NCBI RefSeq assembly: GCF_018598175.1
Contig: NZ_JAHESE010000001.1
Coordinates: 62,001 to 126,000 of the forward strand
Reading direction: 5' to 3'
Origin: Dawidia cretensis
GTDB lineage: Bacteria > Bacteroidota > Bacteroidia > Cytophagales > Cyclobacteriaceae
Length of the DNA stretch: 64,000 bases
The notes under the pieces are model-generated. The model made no database searches. It had not been told where the DNA came from and was given only the letters and a program-made list of their open reading frames with translations. The translations under genes were made by a program, and so were the position numbers. Every line of letters begins with the position of its first letter. Position 1 is the stretch's first letter. Of the stretch, positions 8,681 through 16,556 are shown piece by piece.

Positions 8681-9580
8681 ATGGTAAAATTTGAGAAACC
8701 CGCTAAGAGCGACGACATGCTCGTTGTCCAGTTAATCGAACGCAAACTACTAATCGATCAGCCAGAAAAAGTTAAGATATATCTAAGCCATATTGGCTAC
8801 TATCGCCTCTCTGGATACATGCATCCGTTTTTAAAAAGAGATGGCACTGCAGAATTTAAAGAGGGGATACATTTCAGTGAGGTATTAGATCATTACCTGT
8901 TTGATAGAAGGCTGCGACAGACGCTTCTTGACATGTGCGAACGAATTGAAATCTCTGTCAAGACAAATCTATGCAATATAATGGCCCTTAAGCATGGGTC
9001 TCATTGGTACCTGGACGGAACTCACTTTAGAAAATATGAGCACCATCAACAATTCCTAAAGGATGTCGAGGAATATTGCATAGAATGTCATGATCCGTTC
9101 ATCAAACATTATCTAAGAAAATATTCTGAGCCATCCCTACCGCCTATATGGATGGTGGTTCAGATTCTCACGTTTGGGCAAATATCAAAATTGTACGACA
9201 ACTTGAAAGCCAGTCAGGAAAGGAGCGCAATCGCCTACTGCTATGCAATCACTCCTGGACTTTTCGAATCGTGGCTAAAAAGTATATCGTTTATCAGGAA
9301 CTGTTGTGCCCATCATAACAGACTTTGGAACAAGCACCTTCCGCTAAAGCCAATCATTCCGACTGACAAAGACAAGTGTTTTTTGGCATCTGTTAATGAA
9401 GATACGAACAAAAGGCTGTATGGCACATTGTCATGCATGTTAGCAATGCTGGCAAAAATTAACCCTAACGCATCATGTAAGAAGAGGTTAAAAAAACTCT
9501 TTAAAGAATATCCACAAGTGAATCTCGCAGAAATGGGCTTTACAGTCGATTGGGAAGATAGCATGATTTGGAAGGACTAA
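8681..9580 (+). CDS. Abi_2 family (AbiD/AbiF-type) HEPN abortive-infection protein
   Basis: A 299-residue cytosolic protein. I start at ATG 8681 (MVKFEKPAKS) because the upstream TTG at 8648 lies inside the terminator hairpin. Abi_2 family features are the N-terminal LIERKLLIDQPEKVKIYLSHIGYYRLSGY and the HEPN-like active motif R206-N-C-C-A-H211 within FIRNCCAHHNRLWN. Relatives abort phage infection, probably as RNases held in check by a partner. Base composition is distinctly AT-rich against the neighbours, which suggests recent acquisition. There is no protein antitoxin gene next to it. The only candidate controller is the short structured RNA immediately upstream. Confidence 0.93.
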   Translation: MVKFEKPAKSDDMLVVQLIERKLLIDQPEKVKIYLSHIGYYRLSGYMHPFLKRDGTAEFKEGIHFSEVLDHYLFDRRLRQTLLDMCERIEISVKTNLCNIMALKHGSHWYLDGTHFRKYEHHQQFLKDVEEYCIECHDPFIKHYLRKYSEPSLPPIWMVVQILTFGQISKLYDNLKASQERSAIAYCYAITPGLFESWLKSISFIRNCCAHHNRLWNKHLPLKPIIPTDKDKCFLASVNEDTNKRLYGTLSCMLAMLAKINPNASCKKRLKKLFKEYPQVNLAEMGFTVDWEDSMIWKD

Positions 9581-9589
9581 ATACTCTAA

Positions 9590-9661
9590 CTACTGCGTAA
9601 GGAGTACATCACCTTCTATCGTGAACCCACAGGGATCATGTACGTTCGCCCCAAAATCTAA
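9590..9661 (+). pseudogene. C-terminal fragment of an unknown coding sequence
   Basis: After a TAA there are 23 open codons ending in TAA at 9659-9661, reading LLRKEYITFYREPTGIMYVR and then PKI. There is no start codon. The sequence has normal protein-like composition and the GC content of the host rather than of the adjacent AT-rich Abi_2 gene. It may be the tail of a gene split by insertion of that locus. The parent gene is not recognised. Confidence 0.25.
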
Positions 9662-9680
9662 AGCACCTACCGAGTAACTA

Positions 9681-10217
9681 CTACGCAGCATCCCGCTCTC
9701 CCGGCATCACACACGCAAGCACCGTCAACACAAAAGCCAATACTGACGCCCATGTACGCAGCCCATTCAACCTATTCCACGGCCCCTCAAACGCCGCGCG
9801 CTGCCGGGAAATCTCTTCCGGCGAAGCCGCGTCCAATCGAAAAGCATCCAATGCCTCATTCAAGGGTACGTTGCCTCCCATCGTGATGCCTATCACGCCC
9901 ACTATATATAAGACTGCCGCCGCCAGCAAAAACCAGAAGCGCACCGGCAACGACGACCGGTACTGAAGGTATACATCCAACGGCAACAGCAACGCCGTAC
10001 CCAAAAAGCACAGCAAAAAAACAGGATTAAGAATCGCGCGATTCATCGCCTGCATGGACGCGATAAACTCTACATCTTGCACGCGCGCCAGTCCCGGGCT
10101 GACGGCATACGACCAGGCACTAAACAGCCCGGCCATAAGACCGGTCGTAATCGCGGCAATCACCAGAAGAATAGTGGATAAAGTCATAGTGGTAGGGGTA
10201 TTCGTTCGAAGGTTCAT
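9681..10217 (-). CDS. DUF1772-family integral membrane protein
   Basis: A 178-residue protein with four hydrophobic helices: ILLVIAAITTGLMAGLFSAW, LNPVFLLCFLGTALLLPLDV, FLLAAAVLYIVGVIGI and SVLAFVLTVLACVMPG. The loop GNVPLNEALDAF and the following FEGPWNRLNGLRTWASV are the marks of DUF1772 (anthrone-oxygenase-like) proteins. Its ATG overlaps the stop of the upstream cytochrome gene as ATGA (10214-10217), so the two are translationally coupled. That supports this start over the ATG ten codons further in. A redox role alongside cytochrome c is possible, but the reaction is unknown. Confidence 0.85.
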   Translation of the reverse strand: MNLRTNTPTTMTLSTILLVIAAITTGLMAGLFSAWSYAVSPGLARVQDVEFIASMQAMNRAILNPVFLLCFLGTALLLPLDVYLQYRSSLPVRFWFLLAAAVLYIVGVIGITMGGNVPLNEALDAFRLDAASPEEISRQRAAFEGPWNRLNGLRTWASVLAFVLTVLACVMPGERDAA

Positions 10218-10558
10218 GGTTGTACGCGTAAAGATTTCACATAAGTCACGAGTTCTTGTAATTGTGCGGGCGAAAGCTTCTTCCGGAAGCCGGGCATAAA
10301 CCCCTTCCCGCGCTGGATCTGCAAAGTCACCGCCGTATCCGCCAACGTACTTCGTTGCAAGTCCCGGGCGCCAAACATCCCTTTGGTCCCGTCGTTACCA
10401 TGACAGCGTGCGCAATGCTGTTTATATAAATTCTCTCCTGCACCAGGGTGTTGCGCCACGGGCACCTGCCTGAACGCGCTGCTAACCGCCAGCAAGGTCA
10501 GCAATACGGCCACACCCGCCAGCCGAAGAGTGTGCCTTTCAACATTGGAATAAGACAT
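10214..10558 (-). CDS. Small exported c-type cytochrome
   Basis: A 114-residue protein starting at ATG 10558 (MSYSNVERHTLRLAG). An N-terminal membrane/signal segment (LAGVAVLLTLLAVSSAF) precedes a class I cytochrome c domain. The heme-binding CxxCH is in YKQHCARCHGNDG, and the likely axial Met is in GKGFMPGFRKKLS. The C-terminal helix LSPAQLQELVTYVKSL is typical. Expected location is the periplasm, either tethered by an uncleaved anchor or processed. It is the first gene of a coupled pair with the DUF1772 membrane protein. The electron donor and acceptor are not evident. Confidence 0.93.
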   Translation of the reverse strand: MSYSNVERHTLRLAGVAVLLTLLAVSSAFRQVPVAQHPGAGENLYKQHCARCHGNDGTKGMFGARDLQRSTLADTAVTLQIQRGKGFMPGFRKKLSPAQLQELVTYVKSLRVQP

Positions 10559-10693
10559 AGTAGTTGTTGTTTTTGAGGCAAGTACCTCAAAACACGGCCC
10601 GCCGGATAGAACAAAACCGACAGAATTCAGACATTCCGTGCCCTGCACGCGTTCCAAAAGCCGTTATTAAAGAAAGAGAGTGTGGCGTGACGC

Positions 10694-11041
10694 CTAGTAC
10701 GTATACTTCTTAAACACCGTCTCCAGCTCATTAAAGAAGAGCGTATCATTACCCCCCGACAGGGCGGCTGAGTTTGTCTCTTTGATCAGCTTAATAAGAC
10801 CGGCGTAGTGGGCCAGGTCGAGCGGCGACTTCTGAATCTCTTTCAGATCGCGTTTCAAAAATTCGATGCGCACCTGGCTGAGGCTCTTCACATCGTAGTG
10901 CTCGACGAAAAAAGTACGAAGCTTTTCTTCCTGTAGGAAGTCCGCGATCAGCTCATCACGCAGCTGGCGGATCATATCAATCACCTGGGCTGTCGAGAAT
11001 TTCTCTACTTCGTCTTTGTATGCCCGTTGTGTGAGTTCCAT
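10694..11041 (-). CDS. Hypothetical helical cytosolic protein
   Basis: A 115-residue, highly charged, mostly alpha-helical protein (MELTQRAYKDEVEKFSTAQV through LETVFKKYTY). It has no signal peptide, membrane segment, Cys pair or recognisable motif. The helices VIDMIRQLRDELIADFLQEEKLRTFF and VRIEFLKRDLKEIQ could form a bundle. It is monocistronic as far as can be seen, with 135 bases to the cytochrome gene. I do not recognise the family. Confidence 0.7.
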   Translation of the reverse strand: MELTQRAYKDEVEKFSTAQVIDMIRQLRDELIADFLQEEKLRTFFVEHYDVKSLSQVRIEFLKRDLKEIQKSPLDLAHYAGLIKLIKETNSAALSGGNDTLFFNELETVFKKYTY

Positions 11042-11607
11042 GAGTTCTTAAAATCCCTGACAAGATAACTTCAAAAAAGATATTAATAACTACTGATGTT
11101 CAGGTTACTTCGTCAACTACCTAACGATCAGAATGATTTTCTTCATAATTTTTCTAGCTCCCAACACACGTCCGCCTGCAGATACTTCTACGCAACATCA
11201 CCTCCAAAGTTCCTAGAACAAGTGCTTTTGCTATAAAATTCACTTCCGACATTTATTCTTACAGTAGTTTTCCCCTTTCCCATTTTAAAATTTTTATGTA
11301 TTAAAATGTCCGTCACACGCGTACATACTGTCATGTCATAATGATCTAAAGACCTTTAAAGGCTCTATCAGTATAAGGATACCTCCATCCTTAAATCACG
11401 TTTTGTGGATAGATTGTGGATAGATAACAGCCAGCCTTCCGACCGAAAACGAAAAAAAATCGGTCGTAAGCGGACAAAACAATTGTACGACACGCCCGCT
11501 GCGAAGCGCGAAAACACCGAATTTCTTTCATTCAGGCCTGTTTTTCATCCTTAATGGACTTTTGGCGACCTTTTTGCAAAATGCCATATGCCGAAACATA
11601 GAACCTT
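11042..11607. other. Intergenic region between divergent genes
   Basis: 566 bases with frequent stops in all frames and no gene seen. It contains an exact tandem repeat of TTGTGGATAGA (11403-11424) and the palindrome CCTTTAAAGG near 11353. It should carry promoters for the divergent hypothetical gene and the permease. No clean TAnnTTTG box was identified. Confidence 0.6.
11403..11424. repeat. Two exact tandem copies of an 11-mer
   Basis: TTGTGGATAGA occurs at 11403-11413 and again at 11414-11424. Each copy contains TGTGGATAG, one base from the DnaA-box complement TGTGGATAA. One helical turn between copies would put two protein contacts on the same DNA face. It lies about 185 bases before the permease start. 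Confidence 0.45.
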
Positions 11608-14082
11608 ATGATCCAGACCATGTTCAGCCGCGCCTACCGTAGCTTCCTAAAGAATAAATTCTTTTCACTTCTGAATATGCTGGGGTTGGCCATCGGCATG
11701 GCCGTGTTTCTACTCATTGCCCAGTATGTAAAGTTTGAGACAGGTTACGAAGATTTTGTACCCGAAGGTGACAATACGTACCGCCTTACGCTCGATACAT
11801 ACAACGGTCCCGAGCACGTACGCTCCACCGCCGAAAATTTCCCCGCTGCGGGCCCCGCGCTAGCAGCTACCCTGCCGGAAATTGAAAATTATGCGCGGTT
11901 GTATAACATGGGCTTCAAAAACAATGTCGTTATCACCAACGAGGAAGCCCTGCCACCCATCGCCATTAAACAACGGAGATTCCTATACGCAGACGCCGCG
12001 TTCCTCTCCATGATGGGCTATACCCTCACGAGCGGCGACGTTAACACCGCCCTGGCAGAAGCCAATACCGCCGTCATTACCCGGGAGCTCGCCCACCGGT
12101 ACTTTGGCAACGAGGACCCTATTGGCAAGACCCTGCGTATGCAGGACGACGATAACAACAACGAATTAGTGCACATCACCGGTGTGGTCCCCACCGTTCC
12201 CGATAATACCCACCTCAAATTTGATATTCTCTTCTCCTATAAGACCTTATTCACACGCACGCGTCCCGACCGCCCCGACTTCGGCGTAGCCCGCTACGAC
12301 AACAGCTGGAGGCGCAATGACATGTATACAATCATGAAATTGCGTCCCGGCACAGACCCGCGTACGGTCGAAGCCAAATTGCCGGCCATCATCGCCGAGA
12401 AAGTACCCGACCTGAAAGAACGCAACGAACGTTACGTCATGACGCTGCAACCGCTACGTGACATTCACCTCACTTCCCGCCTCTCCGACGAGGTCGAAGC
12501 CAACGGCGACGAGAGCATTGTGAATTTCATGGGGCTCATTGGTCTCTTTGTACTGGCCATTGCCTGGATCAACTATGTCAACCTCTCCACTGCCAAAGCC
12601 CTGGAACGCGCCAAGGAAGTAGGGGTACGCAAGGTGATGGGTGCCGCACGCTTTCAACTCATACGCCAGTTCCTGGCCGAATCGGCAATCGTCAACTTAC
12701 TGTCAGTGCTTGTCGCCCTGGCGGTGGTCGGCGCGGCACTCCCATCTTTTAATACGCTCTCGGGCCTTGCACTGAAGCCGACGCACTTGTTCCAACCGTG
12801 GTTTATTGTATTGGTATTGATACTGTGGGCAACGGGCACGATCCTGTCAGGATTCTACCCGGCCATTGTATTATCGTCGTTCAAGCCTGCCACTATTTTG
12901 AAAGGCAAGCTGAAGAACAGCACCCGCGGCATCGTACTGCGTCGCGCCCTGGTAGTATTTCAATTCATGGCGTCGGTCGCGCTTATCGCCGGCACTTTTA
13001 TAGTGTATACACAATTGAACTTTATGATGAGCCGCGACATTGGCGTCAACATAGACCAGGTGCTGGTGGTGGAACGTCCCGGTGTCATGCCCGAGCAACG
13101 TGAATCTGCTATTGATGTTTTTAACAACGAGCTGCGGAAAGATCCCGCCATCCAATCGGTTGCCTCGTCTACCACCGTACCCGGCGCACAACGCGAGTGG
13201 AAGGCGCAGATAAAACGCTATGGCGAAGCCAACGACAAATCCGCTACCGTCATCCTGAACGCGATGGACTATAACTTTACCGATGTCTTTAAAATGAAGC
13301 TGCTTGCCGGCCGCACCTTCTCGGAGAGCTATGTGCAAGACCCCGACACATCGCTTGTCATTACCGCTTCCGCAGCAAAAGCCCTGGGGTTCAAAACACC
13401 GGCCGAGGCCATCGGACAACCGCTTACGTTTAGCGATTACGATTTCAACAGTATCATTGTTGGCGTTGTCAACGACTATCATCAACTGTCGCTTAAGCAA
13501 ACCATCACGCCCGTCGTATTCCAATGTTCTGCCTATGACGGTGAATTCTACTCGGTGCGCATCACCACCGACCACGACAACCTCGAGCGCACCTTGTCCA
13601 ACGTACGGGCTGCTTACGAAAAGTCCTTCCCGGGCAATCCGTTTGATTATTTCTTCCTCGACGATTACTTTAATCGCCAGTATAAAAACGAGCGTCAATT
13701 CGGCGTGCTCTTCACCACGTTTGCCACACTGGCCCTCGTCATCGGCTGCTTAGGGCTGTTGGGACTCTCCGCCTACACCGCAGTACAGCGCACCAAAGAG
13801 ATCGGCATCCGCAAAGTGCTGGGCTCCAGCGAAGGCGGCATCTTTGTACTGCTCTCAAAAGACTATGTACGACTGATCGCGCTTTCCATCGTCCTCAGTG
13901 TACCGCTGGTATATTTCCTGATGAACAGCTGGCTTCAGCGCTTTGCCTACCACACATCGATATCGCCCTTCGCGTTTATCGGTGCCGGCGCCATCGTGCT
14001 GCTGATCTCCCTTCTGACCGTCAGTATCCAAACCTTGCGGGCAGCGCGTACCAATCCCGTGGATTCGCTGCGCTACGAGTAG
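11608..14082 (+). CDS. FtsX/MacB-type ABC transporter permease, 824 residues
   Basis: A large inner-membrane permease of the duplicated MacB/FtsX kind common in Bacteroidota. The first helix is at about residues 20-42 (FFSLLNMLGLAIGMAVFLLI). A periplasmic MacB-like domain with the motif NTAVITRELAHRYFGNEDPIGKT follows. The first FtsX core is at about 305-415 (INYVNLSTAKALERAKEVGV). A second helix and periplasmic domain come next, then a second FtsX core at about 690-820 (LSAYTAVQRTKEIGIRKVLG). No ATPase gene is adjacent, so it must pair with one elsewhere. Such proteins usually serve export of peptides or lipids, or envelope signalling. The second start codon, four residues in, is also possible. 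Confidence 0.93.
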   Translation: MIQTMFSRAYRSFLKNKFFSLLNMLGLAIGMAVFLLIAQYVKFETGYEDFVPEGDNTYRLTLDTYNGPEHVRSTAENFPAAGPALAATLPEIENYARLYNMGFKNNVVITNEEALPPIAIKQRRFLYADAAFLSMMGYTLTSGDVNTALAEANTAVITRELAHRYFGNEDPIGKTLRMQDDDNNNELVHITGVVPTVPDNTHLKFDILFSYKTLFTRTRPDRPDFGVARYDNSWRRNDMYTIMKLRPGTDPRTVEAKLPAIIAEKVPDLKERNERYVMTLQPLRDIHLTSRLSDEVEANGDESIVNFMGLIGLFVLAIAWINYVNLSTAKALERAKEVGVRKVMGAARFQLIRQFLAESAIVNLLSVLVALAVVGAALPSFNTLSGLALKPTHLFQPWFIVLVLILWATGTILSGFYPAIVLSSFKPATILKGKLKNSTRGIVLRRALVVFQFMASVALIAGTFIVYTQLNFMMSRDIGVNIDQVLVVERPGVMPEQRESAIDVFNNELRKDPAIQSVASSTTVPGAQREWKAQIKRYGEANDKSATVILNAMDYNFTDVFKMKLLAGRTFSESYVQDPDTSLVITASAAKALGFKTPAEAIGQPLTFSDYDFNSIIVGVVNDYHQLSLKQTITPVVFQCSAYDGEFYSVRITTDHDNLERTLSNVRAAYEKSFPGNPFDYFFLDDYFNRQYKNERQFGVLFTTFATLALVIGCLGLLGLSAYTAVQRTKEIGIRKVLGSSEGGIFVLLSKDYVRLIALSIVLSVPLVYFLMNSWLQRFAYHTSISPFAFIGAGAIVLLISLLTVSIQTLRAARTNPVDSLRYE

Positions 14083-14146
14083 TCGGTACGGCGAGTAGTG
14101 AAAACGATGCGTTTTCCGTAGATTGGCTGTGTTTATTTATAGACTC

Positions 14147-14719
14147 ATGAGCAAGCAATCTACGCAGGACCAGGACTACGCCGGCATCGACTTTCGCACC
14201 AACGGCTTCGAACGCGGTGAATACGATAACTGCACTTTTAATAATTGTACCCTTGCTTCGGTTTCCCTGACGGGCAGCACGTTTGTAGAATGCAAGTTCG
14301 TCAACTGCGACCTGAGCATGGCCATACTACAAGACGCTTCCTTCCGCGACGTCACCTTCCGCAACTGTAAAATCCTCGGCGCCCGCTTCGACGAGTGTAG
14401 CAAGTTTCTTTTGGCGTTCCGCTTTGAATCGTGCATTATCAACTTCTCCTCGTTCTATCGTCTCAAACTCAAGGGCACATCGTTCAAAGACTGTAAGCTG
14501 CAAGAAGCCGAGTTCATCGAAACCGACCTGACCAATGCCAAGTTCGACGACTGCGACCTGCTGGGCGCACGCTTCGAAAACACATTACTGGAAGGGGCCG
14601 ACCTGCGCACTGCCTATAACTATTCCATGGACCCCGAGCGTAATCACCTGACCAAAGCTAAGTTCTCGTTGAGCGGTGTCGTGGGACTGTTGGACAAGTA
14701 TAAAATCAAAATTGAGTGA
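14147..14719 (+). CDS. Pentapeptide-repeat protein
   Basis: A 190-residue protein starting at ATG 14147 (MSKQSTQDQDYAG). From about residue 20 to 165 it is built of A/C(D/N)(L/F)xx pentapeptides, for example DNCTFNNCTLASVSLTGSTF, VECKFVNCDLSMAILQDASF and DLTNAKFDDCDLLGARF. This predicts a right-handed quadrilateral beta-helix. Relatives such as Qnr and MfpA mimic DNA and bind gyrase, but the family is broad and the function cannot be assigned from the repeat alone. No signal peptide is present, so it should be cytosolic. It follows the permease by 64 bases and could be cotranscribed with it. Confidence 0.9.
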   Translation: MSKQSTQDQDYAGIDFRTNGFERGEYDNCTFNNCTLASVSLTGSTFVECKFVNCDLSMAILQDASFRDVTFRNCKILGARFDECSKFLLAFRFESCIINFSSFYRLKLKGTSFKDCKLQEAEFIETDLTNAKFDDCDLLGARFENTLLEGADLRTAYNYSMDPERNHLTKAKFSLSGVVGLLDKYKIKIE

Positions 14720-14892
14720 CGCCTGCAACCCAACGCCCACCCGCTACGTATTTTGCGCAGCATTTAAAAGATGGAAAATTTAAAAATCGTTTTGAGCGGA
14801 TCGTGTTTGCGATCAAATCAAACGAGGAGAGATTTATCGAGCCGTTCCGCCACCATTTTGCATAACAGCGGATGTCGGTGATAACCTTCAGG

Positions 14893-16188
14893 CTATAATC
14901 GCCACTGCCCCGACATTATATATCGTGGAGACGATGCTTCGACCGTGGGAATTTCATCGCCGAACAATGGCCTATCCGTCATGCACCATCGCTCGGCAGC
15001 GGGCTTGTTATCCTGGATCACCTTCGGCTTTTTTGCTTCAGCGAATGAAGCAGGCGACTTTTCCGCCTTCTGCTTTACGGGCTTAGACGTCGCGGTGGTT
15101 GTATCGGCTACTGTATAAGAATATGTATACGTCGCGGCGACCGGCTCGGTTGTCCGCGCAGAAGTTGAAACATAATGATAGCAAAATGTTTGTGTAGGGA
15201 TAGCCATGGAAGCGGCGGCTGTACCCGTTGCTGCTACCTGCGGCGTATCGTTCTCTGGCCCTATCATCACAGTGGGCATATCATCTTGTGGTACAGCTTC
15301 GGCCACACCCGCAGGCGGTTCAACCAATCCGGATGTCTGCTTTTCATCTGGAGTTGGCAACGCATCACTATTATCGTTGTTTCGTCCGCGCAAGGCGACG
15401 ATCTTTGCCGCACCAAAACGTTTCAACTCTTTGATCTCGCCACCTTCGTGCAAAGCACCATACTGTATACCGATGGACAACATCAGCGACCAGCCATTGT
15501 CCGGCGGCGTTTCTTTCACTTCGAGCGCTAATGTGGCGGCCGGCATACCTTCCAATGAAGGATACCACGTTGTAGAAACTTCGGTCGGGAAGTAGCCTGC
15601 GTCAAACCATTTTGGCGGCTGGAACTCGCGCGACACTGTATCGAATGTCATGTCGGGCACAACGCCCAAGGTGACAATGACGCGGAACATCGCATGGTTA
15701 TTCTGCGGAAAGTAATTGATACTGCGTAACAGATGGGGTATATTCACGGTCGCTGCGCGACGCTCGCGATCAATCGTATAGTATACCGGATTGCGCACCA
15801 CGGAATCGAACGTAGGGTTTTCCGTGTTGAGCGGAAATCCTTCCAGAATCCGCGCGTAGTCGGAAAGTATAATATTCCGGCGTCCCCACAGGCTTGTTTT
15901 ATCCTGAAGTTGTACCTTGCGCATGACGCTGTTGACGTCGCTGCCAAAGTTGTTGTCAGACAACGTCTTGAGCGGATGTAACGCATAGCGCACATGTTTA
16001 CCCATGCGCGAGCAACCTCCAAACTCCGACATCGTATACCGGGTGTTGGTAAAATTAGGGCTTTTTTTGATTTGATCTGCGGAAGGCCCGCCTTTGCGGC
16101 GGACAACGATTTTGGAACATCCGCGCATACGATAGGCGCTCAATTCGCCTAGCTTTCCGGTGAATTTCAATCCCTCTAAGAAGGCCAT
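14893..16188 (-). CDS. Large protein of unknown function with an N-terminal conserved basic motif
   Basis: A 431-residue protein without signal peptide or membrane helix. The first 100 residues are basic and conserved-looking (LKFTGKLGELSAYRMRGCSK, IVVRRKGGPSADQIKKSPNF, SEFGGCSRMGKHVRYAL). The middle (about 105-270) is beta-rich (YTIDRERRAATVNIPHLLRS, FRVIVTLGVVPDM, LALEVKETPP). After about 280 it becomes low-complexity, rich in Thr, Ala, Pro and Lys. I do not know a named family. The Arg-Lys-rich N-terminus might bind nucleic acid or polyanion, which is only an inference. An unusual nested palindrome lies about 100 bases upstream of its start. Confidence 0.75.
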   Translation of the reverse strand: MAFLEGLKFTGKLGELSAYRMRGCSKIVVRRKGGPSADQIKKSPNFTNTRYTMSEFGGCSRMGKHVRYALHPLKTLSDNNFGSDVNSVMRKVQLQDKTSLWGRRNIILSDYARILEGFPLNTENPTFDSVVRNPVYYTIDRERRAATVNIPHLLRSINYFPQNNHAMFRVIVTLGVVPDMTFDTVSREFQPPKWFDAGYFPTEVSTTWYPSLEGMPAATLALEVKETPPDNGWSLMLSIGIQYGALHEGGEIKELKRFGAAKIVALRGRNNDNSDALPTPDEKQTSGLVEPPAGVAEAVPQDDMPTVMIGPENDTPQVAATGTAAASMAIPTQTFCYHYVSTSARTTEPVAATYTYSYTVADTTTATSKPVKQKAEKSPASFAEAKKPKVIQDNKPAAERWCMTDRPLFGDEIPTVEASSPRYIMSGQWRL

Positions 16189-16556
16189 AGACTAAACAGT
16201 TTGTTCAACGAATACATAACTCTAAACAGCCGCTGGGGTCATAACGGAGTATAAATCGAAGGTAGCAAAAGTATATCTTCCTCCTATCAATTAAATAGAT
16301 ATTTTTTTTTCAATACGAATTTTAGAGATAGATATTCAATACCATTTATAGTATTGAATATCTATTGCTAATCTCTTTTTAAATTATTGGATATCTATTT
16401 AATAACTAGGCAGATGACTCCAGACACCTGGATTGTCCGGTGACTATCCGAGATTCTCTGTTATTCCGGGGATATTCGAAGTATGGCTGATTGGAGTTTA
16501 TTCGCCGGTCCGCGGAGTCTGCCTGGAATACAATTTTGGGGAAATTGTGGATAAGT
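16189..16556. other. AT-rich intergenic region with palindromes
   Basis: 368 bases with no gene. The central 114 bases hold a nested inverted repeat listed separately. The remainder contains one exact DnaA-box-like 9-mer TGTGGATAA at 16546-16554, which alone means little. Confidence 0.6.
16290..16403. repeat. Nested AT-rich inverted repeats (13-bp outer, 15-bp inner arms)
   Basis: The outer arms ATTAAATAGATAT (16290-16302) and ATATCTATTTAAT (16391-16403) are exact reverse complements. Inside, ATAGATATTCAATAC (16328-16342) and GTATTGAATATCTAT (16351-16365) form a 15-bp perfect stem with an 8-base loop. Short pairs such as AGAGAT/ATCTCT (16324-16329, 16371-16376) also match. The word ATAGATAT thus occurs four times in alternating orientation. 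This could be a MITE-like element or a cluster of operators. Confidence 0.7.

Noticed and set aside
12871-13698. A 275-codon frame on the minus strand inside the FtsX permease gene
   Set aside because: It overlaps the whole second half of a well-supported permease, and its sequence has no recognisable protein pattern.
16546-16554. A perfect DnaA-box 9-mer (TGTGGATAA)
   Set aside because: A single box with no neighbouring cluster, dnaA or parAB genes is expected by chance and does not mark an origin.
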